Shown here: positions 1 through 12,400 of the stretch, piece after piece
Layout: every line of letters begins with the position of its first letter
Position numbering within the stretch: the stretch's first letter is position 1
NCBI RefSeq assembly: GCF_040807025.1
Contig: NC_090954.1
Span: 382,001 to 446,000 of the forward strand
Length of the DNA: 64,000 bases
Direction of reading: 5' to 3'
Source: Struthio camelus
Lineage: Eukaryota; Chordata; Aves; Struthioniformes; Struthionidae
Position numbers and translations under genes: made by a program
Notes under the pieces: model-generated
Seen by the model: only the letters and a program-made list of their open reading frames with translations
Databases searched by the model: none
What the model was told of the DNA's origin: nothing

Positions 1-762
1 TGTCCCCAGGAACCCCCCCGTCCCCGCCCCCCCCGTGTCCCCAGGACCCCCCGTGTCCCCAGGAACCCCCCCGTCCCCGCCCCCCCCCGTGTCCCCAGGA
101 ACCCCCCCGTCCCCGCCCCCCCCGTGTCCCCAGGACCCCCCGTGTCCCCAGGAACCCCCCCGTCCCCGCCCCCCCCGTGTCCCCAGGACCCCCCGTGTCC
201 CCAGGAACCCCCCCGTCCCCGCCCCCCCCGTGTCCCCAGGACCCCCCCCGTCCCCGGGCCCCCCCCGTGTCCCCAGGAACCCCCCCGTCCCCGCCCCCCC
301 CCGTGTCCCCAGGAACCCCCCCGTCCCCGCCCCCCCCGTGTCCCCAGGACCCCCCGTGTCCCCAGGAACCCCCCCGTCCCCGCCCCCCCCGTGTCCCCAG
401 GACCCCCCGTGTCCCCAGGAACCCCCCCGTCCCCGCCCCCCCCGTGTCCCCAGGACCCCCCCCGTCCCCGGGCCCCCCCCGTGTCCCCAGGAACCCCCCC
501 ATGTCCCCAGGAACCCCCCCGTGTCCCCAGGAACCCCCCCGTCCCCGCCCCCCCCATGTCCCCAGGAACCCCCCCGTGTCCCCAGGAACCCCCCTGTCCC
601 CGCCCCCCCCGTGTCCCCAGGACCCCCCGTGTCCCCAGGAACCCCCCCGTCCCCGCCCCCCCCGTGTCCCCAGGACCCCCCGTGTCCCCAGGAACCCCCC
701 CGTCCCCGCCCCCCCCCGTGTCCCCAGGACCCCCCGTGTCCCCGGGCCCCCCCCGTGTCCCG
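1..762. repeat. C-rich minisatellite (VNTR) array
   Basis: Tandem array built from three modules: an 18-bp GTGTCCCCAGGA plus C-run module, a 20-bp version with AACC in place of ACC, and a 15-bp GTCCCC-G-C-run module. Together they make a cassette of about 53 bp with shuffled partial copies. The + strand is nearly all C apart from the GTGT and AGG positions, so the complementary strand carries many closely spaced G-runs. No stop codon arises in any forward frame because the unit contains no TA, TGA or TAG. The long proline/arginine-rich open frames across it are therefore composition artefacts. The array is cut by the left edge of the window. Such arrays are typical of GC-rich bird chromosome regions. 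Confidence 0.95.
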
Positions 763-942
763 GGAAGCGGCAGTCTCCGCGCCTCGTGCCCCGGTCCCGG
801 CCCCGGCCGCGGCCCCGGCCCTCCCTCTCCCCCGGCGGGTGCCGGCTCCCCGGGCCCAGGCGCCGGCCCCGCCCCGCGCGGCGTCCCGCGCTCCGGGGCC
901 GGTGCGGTGCGGTGCGGTGCGGGCGGGGCGGGGGGCGGCGGC

Positions 943-1145
943 GTTGCCATGGCGGCGGCGCGCGGCGCTGCAGCAGGGGCGGCGCCTGCCGCAGCCCCCG
1001 GCCCGGCAGCGCAGGCCTCCGCCGCGGGGAGGCGGCGGGGCGGGCGCGCCCGCCCTCGGCAGCGGCGGCGGCGGCGGCGGCAGCGGGAAGATGGATGCGG
1101 CTCGCCCGTCCCTCGCCCTCGGCATCCTCCCCTGGCCGCGGCACG
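943..1145 (+). other. JAKMIP2: Candidate non-coding first exon of JAKMIP2 (start undefined)
   Basis: The 3' border is a good splice donor, CACG followed by GTGAGC, with the intron GT at 1146-1147. The left border given is arbitrary, because the transcription start cannot be read from sequence; GC boxes at 921-938 would place it nearby. JAKMIP2 in mammals has a non-coding first exon and a large first intron, which fits. The segment contains an ATG at 1091 with A at -3 and G at +4. That frame stays open to the donor and, if joined to 41582, stops at 41613 in exon 2, giving a 28-codon upstream reading frame. Confidence 0.5.
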
Positions 1146-1252
1146 GTGAGCGGCGGCGCCCGGGCGCCTTGTTCCCGCCGCGGCGGCGCGGGGCCGCGGG
1201 ACAACGCCCGGCGGCGGCGGGAGCGGGACCGGGCCGGGCCGGGAGCGACGGC

Positions 1253-1313
1253 GGTGGGGATGGCGGAGGCGGTGGGGATGGCGGAGGCGATGGCGGAGGC
1301 GATGGCGATGGTG
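1253..1313. repeat. GGCGGAGGCGATGG-type short tandem repeat
   Basis: Two copies of an 18-bp unit (GGTGGGGATGGCGGAGGC) are followed by two 12-bp GATGGCGGAGGC units and decaying GATGGC pieces. The repeat lies just inside intron 1, within the CpG island. The + strand is G-rich here, the opposite skew to the minisatellite at 1-762. Confidence 0.8.
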
Positions 1314-1526
1314 ATTTTCCCCCTCCGGAGAGGGAGGGGAGCGGAGGGGAGCGGAGAGGACGGGCGAGGCGCGGCCCAGCCGCTCGCCGGGAGCCCCGCA
1401 CCATTGTTGTGCGGCGCCGCCCGGCCTCGGCCGCTGCCGGCGGGCGGGGGCTGCGGTCGCGTCCCCCGGGGAGGGGTGTTGGCGGGGCTGCGCCTGGTGC
1501 CCCGGCTGCGCGGCCGGCAGGGCCGG

Positions 1527-1565
1527 GGCTCCGGCCGAGGGCTCCGGCCGAGGGCTCCGGCCGAG
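1527..1565. repeat. Three perfect 13-bp tandem copies
   Basis: The unit GGCTCCGGCCGAG occurs exactly three times at 1527-1539, 1540-1552 and 1553-1565, inside the CpG island. It is probably a recent slippage expansion; each unit contains the CGGCCG palindrome. Confidence 0.9.
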
Positions 1566-3427
1566 GGCAGGCGGTGCCGGCGGCTGGCAAGGCGCTTCCC
1601 CGGGGTGTTTCTGCGCCCGGTGCTGCCGCCTGCTCCGCTCTCCGCGCAGCGTCGCGCGAGGTTTCCTCGCCGGGGCCGCCGGGTCCTCCGGAGCCGCCGG
1701 GGCTGCCAGGCCACAGGCCCGCCAGCTGCGGCTCTTTGTACAAGCAGCACGTCTCTTACGCACAGCCGTTAACTGATGGAGCATCAGCGGTTTATTCTGA
1801 AGTTACCGGTTTCCTCTCCCTCAGTGTCATTACGACTGCTTCGGACAGATCCGGACCATCCGTTTGGGCTGCTTTATGGCATTGAGCACTCGTTTGTAGT
1901 CTGTCTCCGTTATTTTACTGTGAAATAAACGTATGAAAGACATTGAGCATACCTTATGGGCTGGGAACATCAAGTTAAACTTTTAAAATGTGTAATTCTT
2001 TAACTCTTGCAAGGGAGAAATGCATGAGGTGCATTATTAAGACGTTTGAATTCTGACAGTGTCCTGTGCATCGCTGTAAGGTGACGTGTTGGATTCTCGT
2101 TCTCAGTATTGCTCATTTGCTCAGCTTCTACCATGCCTGGTCTAGAAATCTGGATAGCCCATCAGCAGAGCGTGTAGTCTCTCTCAGGCGATAATGCTAC
2201 GTTTACTGCTTCTGCCCCCATTAGGGTTTTGTTTCTATTGATCTGGCCTTGTGTTCTGTGTATGACTTTCAAATCCTGATCTGCTGTAAACACTTGCTTT
2301 GCCGGCGCTTGGTCAGGTTTAGATTCCTGCTTGAGTGAGGTGAATCTCAGCAGTTCTAACAGGTTCCCTGGGAGCGGCCGTGATACTGGTGAAGTCTGAG
2401 AATGGTTAGCTGCTATTCTTTGAGGAGCCCCTCAACTATGAGTGCTCTGCCAGTAGATTTGTAGTGTTCGAGCAGCACTGTGGACCAAACAGAAGTGGTC
2501 GAGGGAATGGACTTGCAGCCAGTGGCACCTTCACTTTCAGTGAGCAAAATCATGAGAAGGGGCCCCCAAGGAGGCGAGGCTGGGACGTTTCTGTGGGGAG
2601 TGCCACAGGAGCTGCCTGGCCAAGGTGCCAGGAGCTGTCGCACACGGTCGTCCCTTGGTCCTCGTCCCTTCCCAGAACTGTGGCAGTGCTGGGGACTGCT
2701 GGGGTTCCCTGGTGTCAGAAGAGCTCCTGGATGAAAGGAGCAGGCTGCCAGCGATGGATGCTACCACCTTTCTGACTTGCTGATCTTGGTTTGGCTGTAC
2801 TATTAGAGCCCAAGGTAGGGGAACGTGACCCTGACCTTGGAGATGAATTTGACCCACGTGTTTGTACAGCACCTGCCCCAATCCTAACTTCAGGCTCTAT
2901 GATACTACAAATGCTAATAAATTGCCTCAGCCTCCCTTCTGATAGACTTGTCCCTCTCATCTTTCAGTGGCTTTTGATAATCCTTCTCCTCCCAATAGCC
3001 ACTTCTAACTAAATAACCTTTTGAATAAGATCTTCTGTATCCTACTTACTAGGAATGGAGCGTAACATATGGGGAAAATGTAATTATATGCTAAGGAGGT
3101 GATTGGCTGCTGTCATCTATAAATGTATGCGAGGATCTGCTTGACCTTTTATTATCAAGACTTTAGTTTAGCTAGAAAAATGCTGCATGATTTTGCCATC
3201 AATACAAAGGATAAGTGATCTCAGAGTGTTCAAGTCAGGCAAATGCTGTGAAACATAACTGGCAAAATGATGCCCAGATTAATTTTCAGTTTTTTTTTTT
3301 TCCAGTTTTGATTTCTATTTATCTATTTGATAGACAGTTAATATAATGATTTAAAAAGTTAATGAAAATACTCCTCTGACCATAAAAGGATATTAGGATG
3401 GATTCTATTGTATAAAGGCTGGTATAT

Positions 3428-3470
3428 GGGCTGATATAACTCAGGTGTAACTTCAGTGAAGTCAGTAGTC
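3428..3470 (-). repeat. Fragment of an old sauropsid-type interspersed element
   Basis: Read on the minus strand this contains a GACTTCA..GAAGTTACACCTGA..TTATATCAGC pattern. It resembles a short motif I associate with many reptile and bird genomes (a 'gacttcaatggagttac...tttacaccag' style element). A second copy in opposite orientation lies at 29503-29550. I cannot name the family, and the match is short and diverged. Confidence 0.4.
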
Positions 3471-6400
3471 CTAACATGAGTCTTACATGTTTTTATGCTG
3501 TAGAAGGGTCTACACCCCCATATTGACACCACAGCCTTTGCACGACTTTAAGCATTTTTTTAAGCCCTGCCTCCTGTGAAATAGGCAAAACAACAGTGGC
3601 TGATCAAGGCTTATTCAGCTATTTCTCTACAAATGAAGCTGTTCTGACTGTGTCAGGTGAACCAGGTGACTAGGTGTGCTCAGCCCAAACCACGCCTCTT
3701 CAGAGGGGGCCTGCTGACAATGGGGGGGCTCTAGGGATGATGAGAAATGCCAGCACGGCGTTCAAGTGGCAAATGGTATGGGGACTGCTTGACTCATGCA
3801 CACTGAGAGCTCTGTCTTGCTGGTTCCCTGTTTGTGCGTTACAATCAAGCTGGCCATTTCCACCTCTGCCTGCCCCTCCACATCCTTCAGTAGACGTAGC
3901 AGAGTGTTGGGGTTTTTTTTTTCTTTTAACTCCTTTCTTTTCTTCCCACAAAGCTCTTGCCTTGGAACTGAAGCCCACAGGCCCTTTCCTCAAGCGTCAG
4001 GGGGAAGAGGAAAGTCAGAGGCTGGCAAATAGGAACTCTGAGCTTGGCAACAGCTTGGCAAATAAGCCCAGATTTCAGCTTGAGTCCAAAAGGACTCATT
4101 CTGATGGAGGAATAGAATACTCCAACTCCAATTTACTGTTGGTATAAATAATAGGAGAAATCCAGAGGCCCTAGTTGCAACGACAAACCATTTTTCTGCT
4201 GCGCTGAAACCCACAGCGCTGAAGAATTGCCAGCGGCAGGATCTGTCACCGCCGCTTGATTTTAAGAATGCAGAATAGGGCCAGACCATGACTGTGGAGC
4301 AAGCAAAATCTGCGAGTAATGTAGGCCACGCTCACATTCTAATGAATTGCATTGGCCATTCCTTACTATGCTTCTCAGGTATTACTTTATTGCTTAAGTG
4401 GAAATACTTGTAATTCCAAGTGATGCTTTGTATAAACTCCCTTTTTGTCAGGCTCTGCTTTTGGGCAAGAATATGACCCATTTATAAAAGCAGTATGTAT
4501 TCTTCTTCTTTTAACTGGAAAGCTATTGAGACTGAAATTCGAGCACAATGTGAGCACTATTAAATAAAAATCAAAGCCAAATTCTTCGATGCTTCCAGGG
4601 AAAAGGTCTGCATATAGTAGTGCTAATTGCACCAAAAGGGAAGAGGGAGGGTGTCTTATTTTTGGAGAAACTCTCTAAAAAATACAGCTGTGGCAGACGT
4701 GTCACTCTAGAAGCATGGCATCTCTTGAGTCGCCGTGTGTCCTCAGCCACTGGATTGGGGTTTATGTGATCTATTGGTCATTACTTCTCAAATGTGTGCG
4801 TCTCAGCAGCTCGTTCTTAGAGGCATTTTCTCTTTGGCTCTACTGATCGTTACTCCCTTTCTCTCATACTGTTTGTTCATGTTCAGCAGCAAATATCCAG
4901 CAGGACGTTTTAGGTACAGGTCCATCTTTTGGAGTTTTGTTTAATTAGTAAACATAAGGTGATGCGTTATTAGATCAAAAAAGGTGATTTTTGTCTGATT
5001 TTCTGTTATTACTTTATTTGCCAGTAATCATTTTATTGTTTAGTTTTGTTTACGCTTGATGGCTTCTCCAGCCCAAGATTAGGAAGGATTACGTACCTCG
5101 TAGAGATTAACAGAAAAAATGTGATAGTTTGTGTTTTGAACGGACATAGGATGCATATCTGTCTCATTAGTATTCAGTACAATTATAATCCTTTTTCACA
5201 ATAAAGGATTGAGCAGTTGAAATGGTTTGTAAATGATAACTTCTTTTGTTCTTTTTTCAAATCAAACTAAGGGAAGCTGAAGACGTTTACAACTTGGCTT
5301 TCACTACTGAGTCATGGTTATTTTGCATTGTGCTCAATATTTGTGCTTTGTATGTGCTTTGCGAAGTTGTGATGCAGCTAAATAGCCCTTATCAGATACC
5401 TGGATTTTGGATCACTTTCTAGTCAGTCATTTTCCAACATCTTTTGGGTTCAGTCAGATTTCTCTATAATCTTTGTGCATGGCAGTGCAATGTTAGGTTG
5501 CAAGAGTGCAAAACAAATGTTTCAATTCAGGTGAAAATAATTGTTTTAGTTGGGTTTACGAAGATATGTCTGTAATGTGCATTTTTTTTAAATCAATAGC
5601 CTGCTCAAATTCCCAGCAGCTAACCTCTTCAAAGTTCTTCTGAAAAAATATATATCACTTGAAGATCTGAACTTTACCAGATTATAACATTCTTATCTTC
5701 CCACCTTCAGAGATTGATTCTGTGCTGTTTTCTCTTTAGTTATCATCTACATTTGTGCAAAGCATCTGTGGAATTCTCCATGTCATCAACTCTCAGCTCT
5801 CGACATCCAGAATCCATAAGGGTAGAAAAATGTAGTTTGTATGCTACTTTTAGTTTCTGTATCTGTAAGGTCTTTTTGAATTTCTTCAAAAAATGAGAAC
5901 TAGTAATCTTCTCTTCCCCAACTAATCTCGTTGCTCCAGGAGGAGGGGCTCGAAATAGAAAAATCAACAACATTTTGCAAGATTCATGAGAAGAATGCGT
6001 GGACTAGTGACACTGAACACTGTCAGGTTAAAATGAGCGCATTTAGCAGCTTCTTTGTAAATGACAGAAGGGCAGTTTTAGGATCACAGTCTGCCACTTG
6101 GGTTTTAAAATATCCAACAAACCTTAAAGAAAAAAACATAATATGTAAGCTTCTTGATTAAAACAGGTTTTCAGTTCATCTCACTAAAATTTATGGTGTT
6201 GTATTATTTATTTGCATGCTTTTAGAGGGCTGGTGAGTTAGCTGAGAAAATGTCACACATCCTGGAAGCTTTATAGATTTTAGGACCTGTGTTATTCATC
6301 TGGAAGATCATATTTGGACCTCGCAGCCAGTTCCCTATGTTAAATAGTTTGAATCAGCCGCTGTCAGAATAGAAGCAAAATGAACTGATTTGGGTGACCA

Positions 6401-9400
6401 GCCGCATAGCATAGTTAGACTAGAAATAGGCAAATGAATGCAGCAAATGTAAACAGCTGCATAACGGCAGTCCTCCTGGTTAACTGTTTAACAGACACCA
6501 ACAAGTAGTGAATAGAGATGAAGACTGGATAAGCCACAATTATATTTCTAACTTTAGATGAAATATAATGCTATGATGAATAATACAGCAGCCTGATGTA
6601 CCTGGAAAAGTTGTCTAGAGGGAACAGCTGCTATGGTATGCCAGGTCTTCTTTAATGTTAGAATTTGCAAAATCATTTTTAACATAATCTCGAGTTGAAT
6701 TTATTTTATCAAAAATGACTAATTTGAAGTAGCTGAGAACAGCTGAGGATAAAATGCATGTTGTCTCCTATATACACTTTATGCATCCCTCCCATATACC
6801 CCAGGGAGCTAATATCTTTGAGTAACTGTTTGACACCTGTACTCCATTTATCAAACTCCATTTGTTGAATTTTGTTGAAATTGTTTATTATAACATTCTT
6901 CAAGTATCTTGGGGAAAGACTTGTTAAACCTTACATTGCATGGGCTGTAGCCAAGAAAAGGTCTAACTAACATAGAAATTAAAACTAAAAAGAAGCAGAA
7001 AGTTAGTTGCAGGGTTAAAAGAAATCTTTGTTCATCAGGGAAGGGAGGCTGGGTGAGACAGAACGCTAGAATTTCTACAGCATTTGTACTGAAATCCAGG
7101 TATGCTCCAGACAGTTCAAGAAACGAAGGAAGAGAAATAGGTCCTGTGGTTTTGTTGTTTTGTCTGGATTTGGGCATTTGTTGTAGTGAGTGAAGAGCAA
7201 GGATGTTGCAATGACTGTGACAAGCTTCTGCCTGTTTCAATAATGGGAAGTGGACTATGAAATCAGGATGTTTGATGCTCTAGAAACCTGAGGCGCCCAA
7301 AACAGCGGTGGTGAGTAACTTGTCCTGAGCAACTACAGGAAAAACTGCAGTGGATGCTTGGTGCAAGCGTTATATTGAATCCAAATTCTGTCCTAGCAAT
7401 TTTGTTAGTAATATTAATAAAATTGAATAGCACTAGGTATAATTAGCTATACAGGTAGATTATCAGAGCAAGAAAGTGAGAATCAAGTCTCCTGGGTTTT
7501 GTTTCCTGCACTGATTTGCTAAAATTCACTAAGGTGACTTTCTTTTAAAATTGAGGCAGAAATATTTACCCTATTCATTTCTATGATGTATGTAAAATCC
7601 TTAGAACTCTTAACATTACAGGCAATAGAAATTAATTATAATCAGTACTTTATTATTTTGCATGTATTTGGTATACAAATGTTTTAGTGATGATTAAAAA
7701 GAAATTTAGAAGAACTTACATTAATAGATAATAGACATTTAATTTCTTCTCATATTTTCATGTGCATGAATGTTACTTTGTTCCTAAAATTCTACTATGC
7801 ATAGACAAGTCATTGAGATTTTTTAAGCTATATTTATTTGTACTTAAAATTCAAGTTTCCATAAGGTACTGTTTTCTGCCTGTGTGCATCAGTGAGGAAC
7901 AAACTGAAACGTGGTCATTTTTGGAGAATCGGCTAGGAGAATCTGCTTCATTTTCCTAGGACCCTTAGTAATATCCCCTTCCCATCTCCCCTTCCTGCTT
8001 GGAAATTATAATCAATTCCAGAAAAACAACAGTAAAGCATATTTGGGGACAATTGTACTTGAAGAACACTTTGTGATTTGCATCTAAAAGAGCAGTTGTA
8101 TTATTTACTATTTGGCAGTTTATAACTAAAGGAATGGTCTGTTACTTAATTTGGATATGCCTTTAGAAAAGAACCTGTAATATTAGAGCGTATCCAGTAG
8201 TGTTTCAGAGGCACTGATAGCAAATAGACCTCCAGGCAGATTCACTGGTAAGTATTACTGACCTAGTGATATTTAGCCCGTGTTCACAAGGTTCTGTGTT
8301 AACAGATCCCTTTTGAATTGCTTCCTGTATTTTTTGTAGGTCACAGCATGACCTACATGTTGCCTTTTTCTTGGAATATGGAACCAGTATCTGCGATCTG
8401 TGTGGCAGCCTGTGTTAGGTTGACTCAATGAAGATGTAAACGTTGTGCTTAGAAATTGGTTTGAGTTGATGTACGATAGTTCAATGCCTATTAAAATCTT
8501 TCTGGATTAACTGTAAGATTTTTTTTTTTCTGGTTTCAGATGGAGCCGTAATGGAAATCTGTGTGTAGAGATAGTATCCCAAATATTTTATAAATGAGAG
8601 ATTTTTATTTTTTATGCTTTGCCGTGTCATGTATGAACCAGTATCTCACTGGGGTTAATGGCTGATGTTTCATACTTACACCTTCACCAGCTGAGAGTCC
8701 AGCCCATCACCTATTCACGTATGAGGAGAGTGCTGCTGCCCCTGATCCATACTAGCTGATGCTTCTGTTTTTAGAGAAGCACAGTTCCATTGAAAATCAT
8801 CATGTAAATTTCAGGAGCAGTTTTTAATAGTAAACTGTAAGGATTAATTCTAAATGCAAATAAGTTTATTTGTTGAGGTCTGTTTGTCCCGTATCGGTAG
8901 GACTACTGGAGGTCAGGATGTCACTAGGTGGGATGTTTTGGTTTGATATGTTTTATTGGGGACGGGAAGGGAATGACAGTTACACGTCCCTCATCTGATC
9001 AATGCACTGATGGAAAAGAAGATTTCTAGTATCACATTTTTGGTGAAAGTCTTGTTATGGACCATTGTTAAAGAGCTCGTAGACTCTAGGGATCTTGAGG
9101 GAACCTATCTCTAAACACATGATAAAAGAGTAAGAATCAGAACAATTCAGAAATGGAAAAGACCAACTCTGATAGCAGTTTGTGCAAACGTGAATCATTT
9201 GAATGTTTCTAGTGGATGTTGCTTCTAATGTTCAAAAGATCCTTCTTCAGACAATGGCTTCTGTCTTGTAGGCTGCACCTTGCTTCATGCGATTAAGAGT
9301 TCTTTGTGCCTCACCGTGATGGCTTCTGAGAGGAGAATTTTTCCTGAATTGCTGCTTGTAGATGCTCAAGGTGGAAGGGGCAGGGGGAGCTCACAGGTTG

Positions 9401-12400
9401 AAAGGTCTGCGTTTAGGCTCCTCATGCGGGAGTATAGCTGTGAAAGGCAGCTAGCACAAGCATATACATGCTCAGAACAGTTCTTCAAGAGAATGATGGT
9501 ATTTCCTTGTGAGTTGATCAGCCTTGATCCTCCTGGGAAAAGATCTAGGGTAGGTTGTCTTGTTTTTGAATTCAGACACGGGAGACTATGTGGAGGCTCT
9601 AAGGCTGAAGCAGCTCCAAATCAGAAGCTCTGAAAGAAGCTGAATCTAACAAGAAAGCTTGAGCTGGACACAAGTTCTTATTGTTTTCTTCATTATTAAT
9701 AAAACAAAGCCTCAGAAGTGGCAGCATGTGTGGATTTTATTTCACAGCATGGTGGGATAAACAGGTTAGAGTAGCTCTGTATCTCTAAAATGGCAGTATG
9801 AGAACTCTTTTTGCTGTGAATTTTACTGCTTGTGCAAGTGACATGTAACACGGGCTAAAGACAGGCAGTGCTGTCATAATTTTTATTATAAAAAAGTGGA
9901 ATGCATTTTATCATTCAGGTTTCTGTTGTACATAAATATCCTCTCTGTTATATGAGCAATTATTCATATGACTATAGTAATACTTTTATTTTAGCACCTT
10001 TCTTTCAAATACCTTGGTGTCTTTCGGAATATAGTTCAAATATTTAAAAAGAGCTATGGGACTAATCTTACAAAGCTTACTCAGGTGAGACTGTATGTTG
10101 ATAGGAAGTCAGTGGCTCTGCTCAGATGCACAGAGACTGTGTAAGTTAAAAGAAGAGACTTTCTAGTAACATGACATTTTTTTAAACATTGTTACATCCC
10201 AGTGTTCCTGCAGATAATTCAGTTGTTATACAGAAAATCTTGATGCAGCCCAGGTGTCATTCGGTTCATGTGCTGGAATTTGCTTTATCTGCCCAAGCGT
10301 AGTAGAACAACTGTCTGCTTATATTGTTCCACTAACTCTACAGAGAAAAACTATGAATTTTAGTTAAATTTTCGTTAAATTTGCAAGTGCCGTTTAAAGA
10401 GGGAGATGTTCTTAGTGGTCCTGGGAAGCTGAGGGAACAGCTGTTTTGTTTTTGTGTTACAGGTATTTTGACTCTAAAAGATGATATAGATGGCTAATGG
10501 GATTTTCACATACACGTTCACATTCCTGCTGAAAAGCTGCCCCGAAGAGACAAACTGTAATTCATATTGCCTTAGTTGCAGAATTTGGAGTATAATGACG
10601 GGAACATTCAGATTCGTTCCCCAGAAAGTGGGAGGAAAGGACAAGGGAGATGTAGGACATGAGAAAGTAGAGAAATGTGTACGTCATGTTCTGCAGTGCC
10701 TTGAGGGTGATACAGTGAGAGAAAAAAATACACGTTTTGAATTTGTACTAATAAGAAATCTCAAGAAGATAGTGCTCTGGTCAGAAATAAGATGTTCAAA
10801 AAAGAAAAAAATTCAGCATAGAGATCTATATTGTGAAATGCTGGAAGCGAAGCACAGCAGGCCAGAGCACAGCTTTTTCTTATTCACTGTCTAGTATCCT
10901 GTCAATATCTATTACCATCAACAGTATTAAGAGTTGAGCTAAAAAGGGTTAAAATAGTGTAATTTAAGTTTCTCTTCCATTTAATAGAAAAAATATTTAA
11001 ATGTTTGACAGTCTTTAACAGTGAACATAAAATATCCTCCTCTCATTTGGCTAGGCAATGGGTAATCAGAGTTATGGCCTTAGAAAGAAAGAAAAGGAAG
11101 TGTTTCCAGGAAATACAAATGTTTCCCTCACATTAAGCTTTTTCTTATTTATTTATTTATATCTCAGTTAAATAAAACTCCTTTTTTCTCGCTTATTAAA
11201 ATCAAAAGGAAAGAAAGAGGACCTGATGTTATAAATTTTGGGAACTACAGTGTTTCAGGCTGCATGTGTTGTCTTTGGCTGTGTTTTAGTGCCACCCCGC
11301 TTGCATAAAATACCCTTACAAAAACATCCTTTTAGTAAATTAAGAATGGGCCTAGAATAGCGCTCAAAGGCAAAGTCACTGAAATGCTTTCTTAGACCCC
11401 TATCTTGCAGTGAGCTGGATAGGTTGATGGAATTCATTATTTTCCTGACAAGTCTCCCTTTCTCAAACAGTGTGTCTATACTGTGTCCATGTATTTCTCA
11501 CCGAAAAATACCGATTCTGGAAAATTTCTAGTTCCTTCCAGGGTAGGGTAGAATTTCATGTTTTCACTTCTCGTTGCGCATCATGTTATGGTAACTGCTA
11601 GAAAAAAGATGCATGAAAAGAGACAGATGGTATTTTAGCCACGGAATGCTAGAATATTGGTTTAACAAATCTCTTCAGCTTTGCTGCAGATAACAATAAT
11701 GCTTCTGTCCCCTTTTCACTGTTACCATGGAGCTACCAGCAACTTGGATAGGATTTTTTGGTTCATATTTTAGAGCAAGGGCCAATGGTAATTTTAGCAT
11801 GACTGGCCTAGCAGAACCGTATTCCTTGTGTGGAGCCCTGAATCTGAGGGATATTGTGAATTTAGTTCTGCAGATGTTTTGATATTCCTGAAAATTACAG
11901 TGGTACTGATTAAAAATCCAAGTATAATACTGTGATTTTTATACAGTCAAAAGCAGGAGATGGTCAAGATTTGTTTTGAAGATCTGTTAATCACCTTTTG
12001 GTGGAGTAAAACACACATAAGCTACTAGCATGTGAAATTTATCATGTTCTGGCTATAAAAAGAAATGTAGAACGGAATTGCGCAGATGCATGCACATATT
12101 TGGAGCAAGGTCTGAGCTAAGTTTTTGGGTTGTGCTTGGGATGCTGAATTATTATTTCATACTAACATAATGCAAATCTTAGTCACAGTTTCCATTACTT
12201 ATTTTATTCCATGCATACAGCACAGAATTTAATAATTAGGGCTTGAATTTATTCTGAAGCAAAACAAAGCATAGATGAAACTTGGTAAAGAAATGCCAAA
12301 GCAAAAACTTAATTTTGATTTATTCAGATCCTGCAAGCAAAATAAGACAAGCTTTGGAGAGAAAGGGAAATGTGGCCAGTGCTCCCTGTACATCTAACCG

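Larger units (their letters stand above)
763..1740. promoter_or_regulatory. JAKMIP2: CpG island, likely JAKMIP2 promoter and 5' end
   Basis: About 1 kb of very GC-rich, CpG-dense, non-minisatellite sequence that drops abruptly to AT-rich DNA after about 1740. It holds a 4x GGTGC run (901-920) followed by overlapping GC boxes (GGGCGGGGCGG, 921-938), the type of site bound by Sp1/KLF factors. Next comes GTTGCCATGG (943-952), which resembles an X-box half with a YY1-like GCCATGGCGGC. No TATA box is evident. A consensus splice donor at 1146 on the + strand supports transcription to the right, towards JAKMIP2. That the island serves JAKMIP2 is inferred, since it is the only island-sized CpG region upstream in the window. 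It could also serve a divergent transcript off the left edge. Confidence 0.7.

Noticed and set aside
35..1885. Very long proline/arginine-rich open frames in all three forward frames across the left edge
   Set aside because: They run through a C-rich minisatellite that cannot encode stop codons and then through the CpG island. The frames are interchangeable between copies, with no domain and no sensible start.
3674..4147. 157-codon open frame, plus strand
   Set aside because: No homology recognised; composition like surrounding intron; opposite-strand frames overlap it equally well.
9132..9175. CR1-like stretch (AGAATCAGAACAATTCAGAA then ATGGAAAAGACC)
   Set aside because: Only a loose resemblance over about 40 bp, with no further CR1 landmarks downstream.
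10070..10145. Possible third copy of the old sauropsid element (ACTCAGGTGAG, GAAGTCAGTGG)
   Set aside because: Match too short and scattered to separate from chance.
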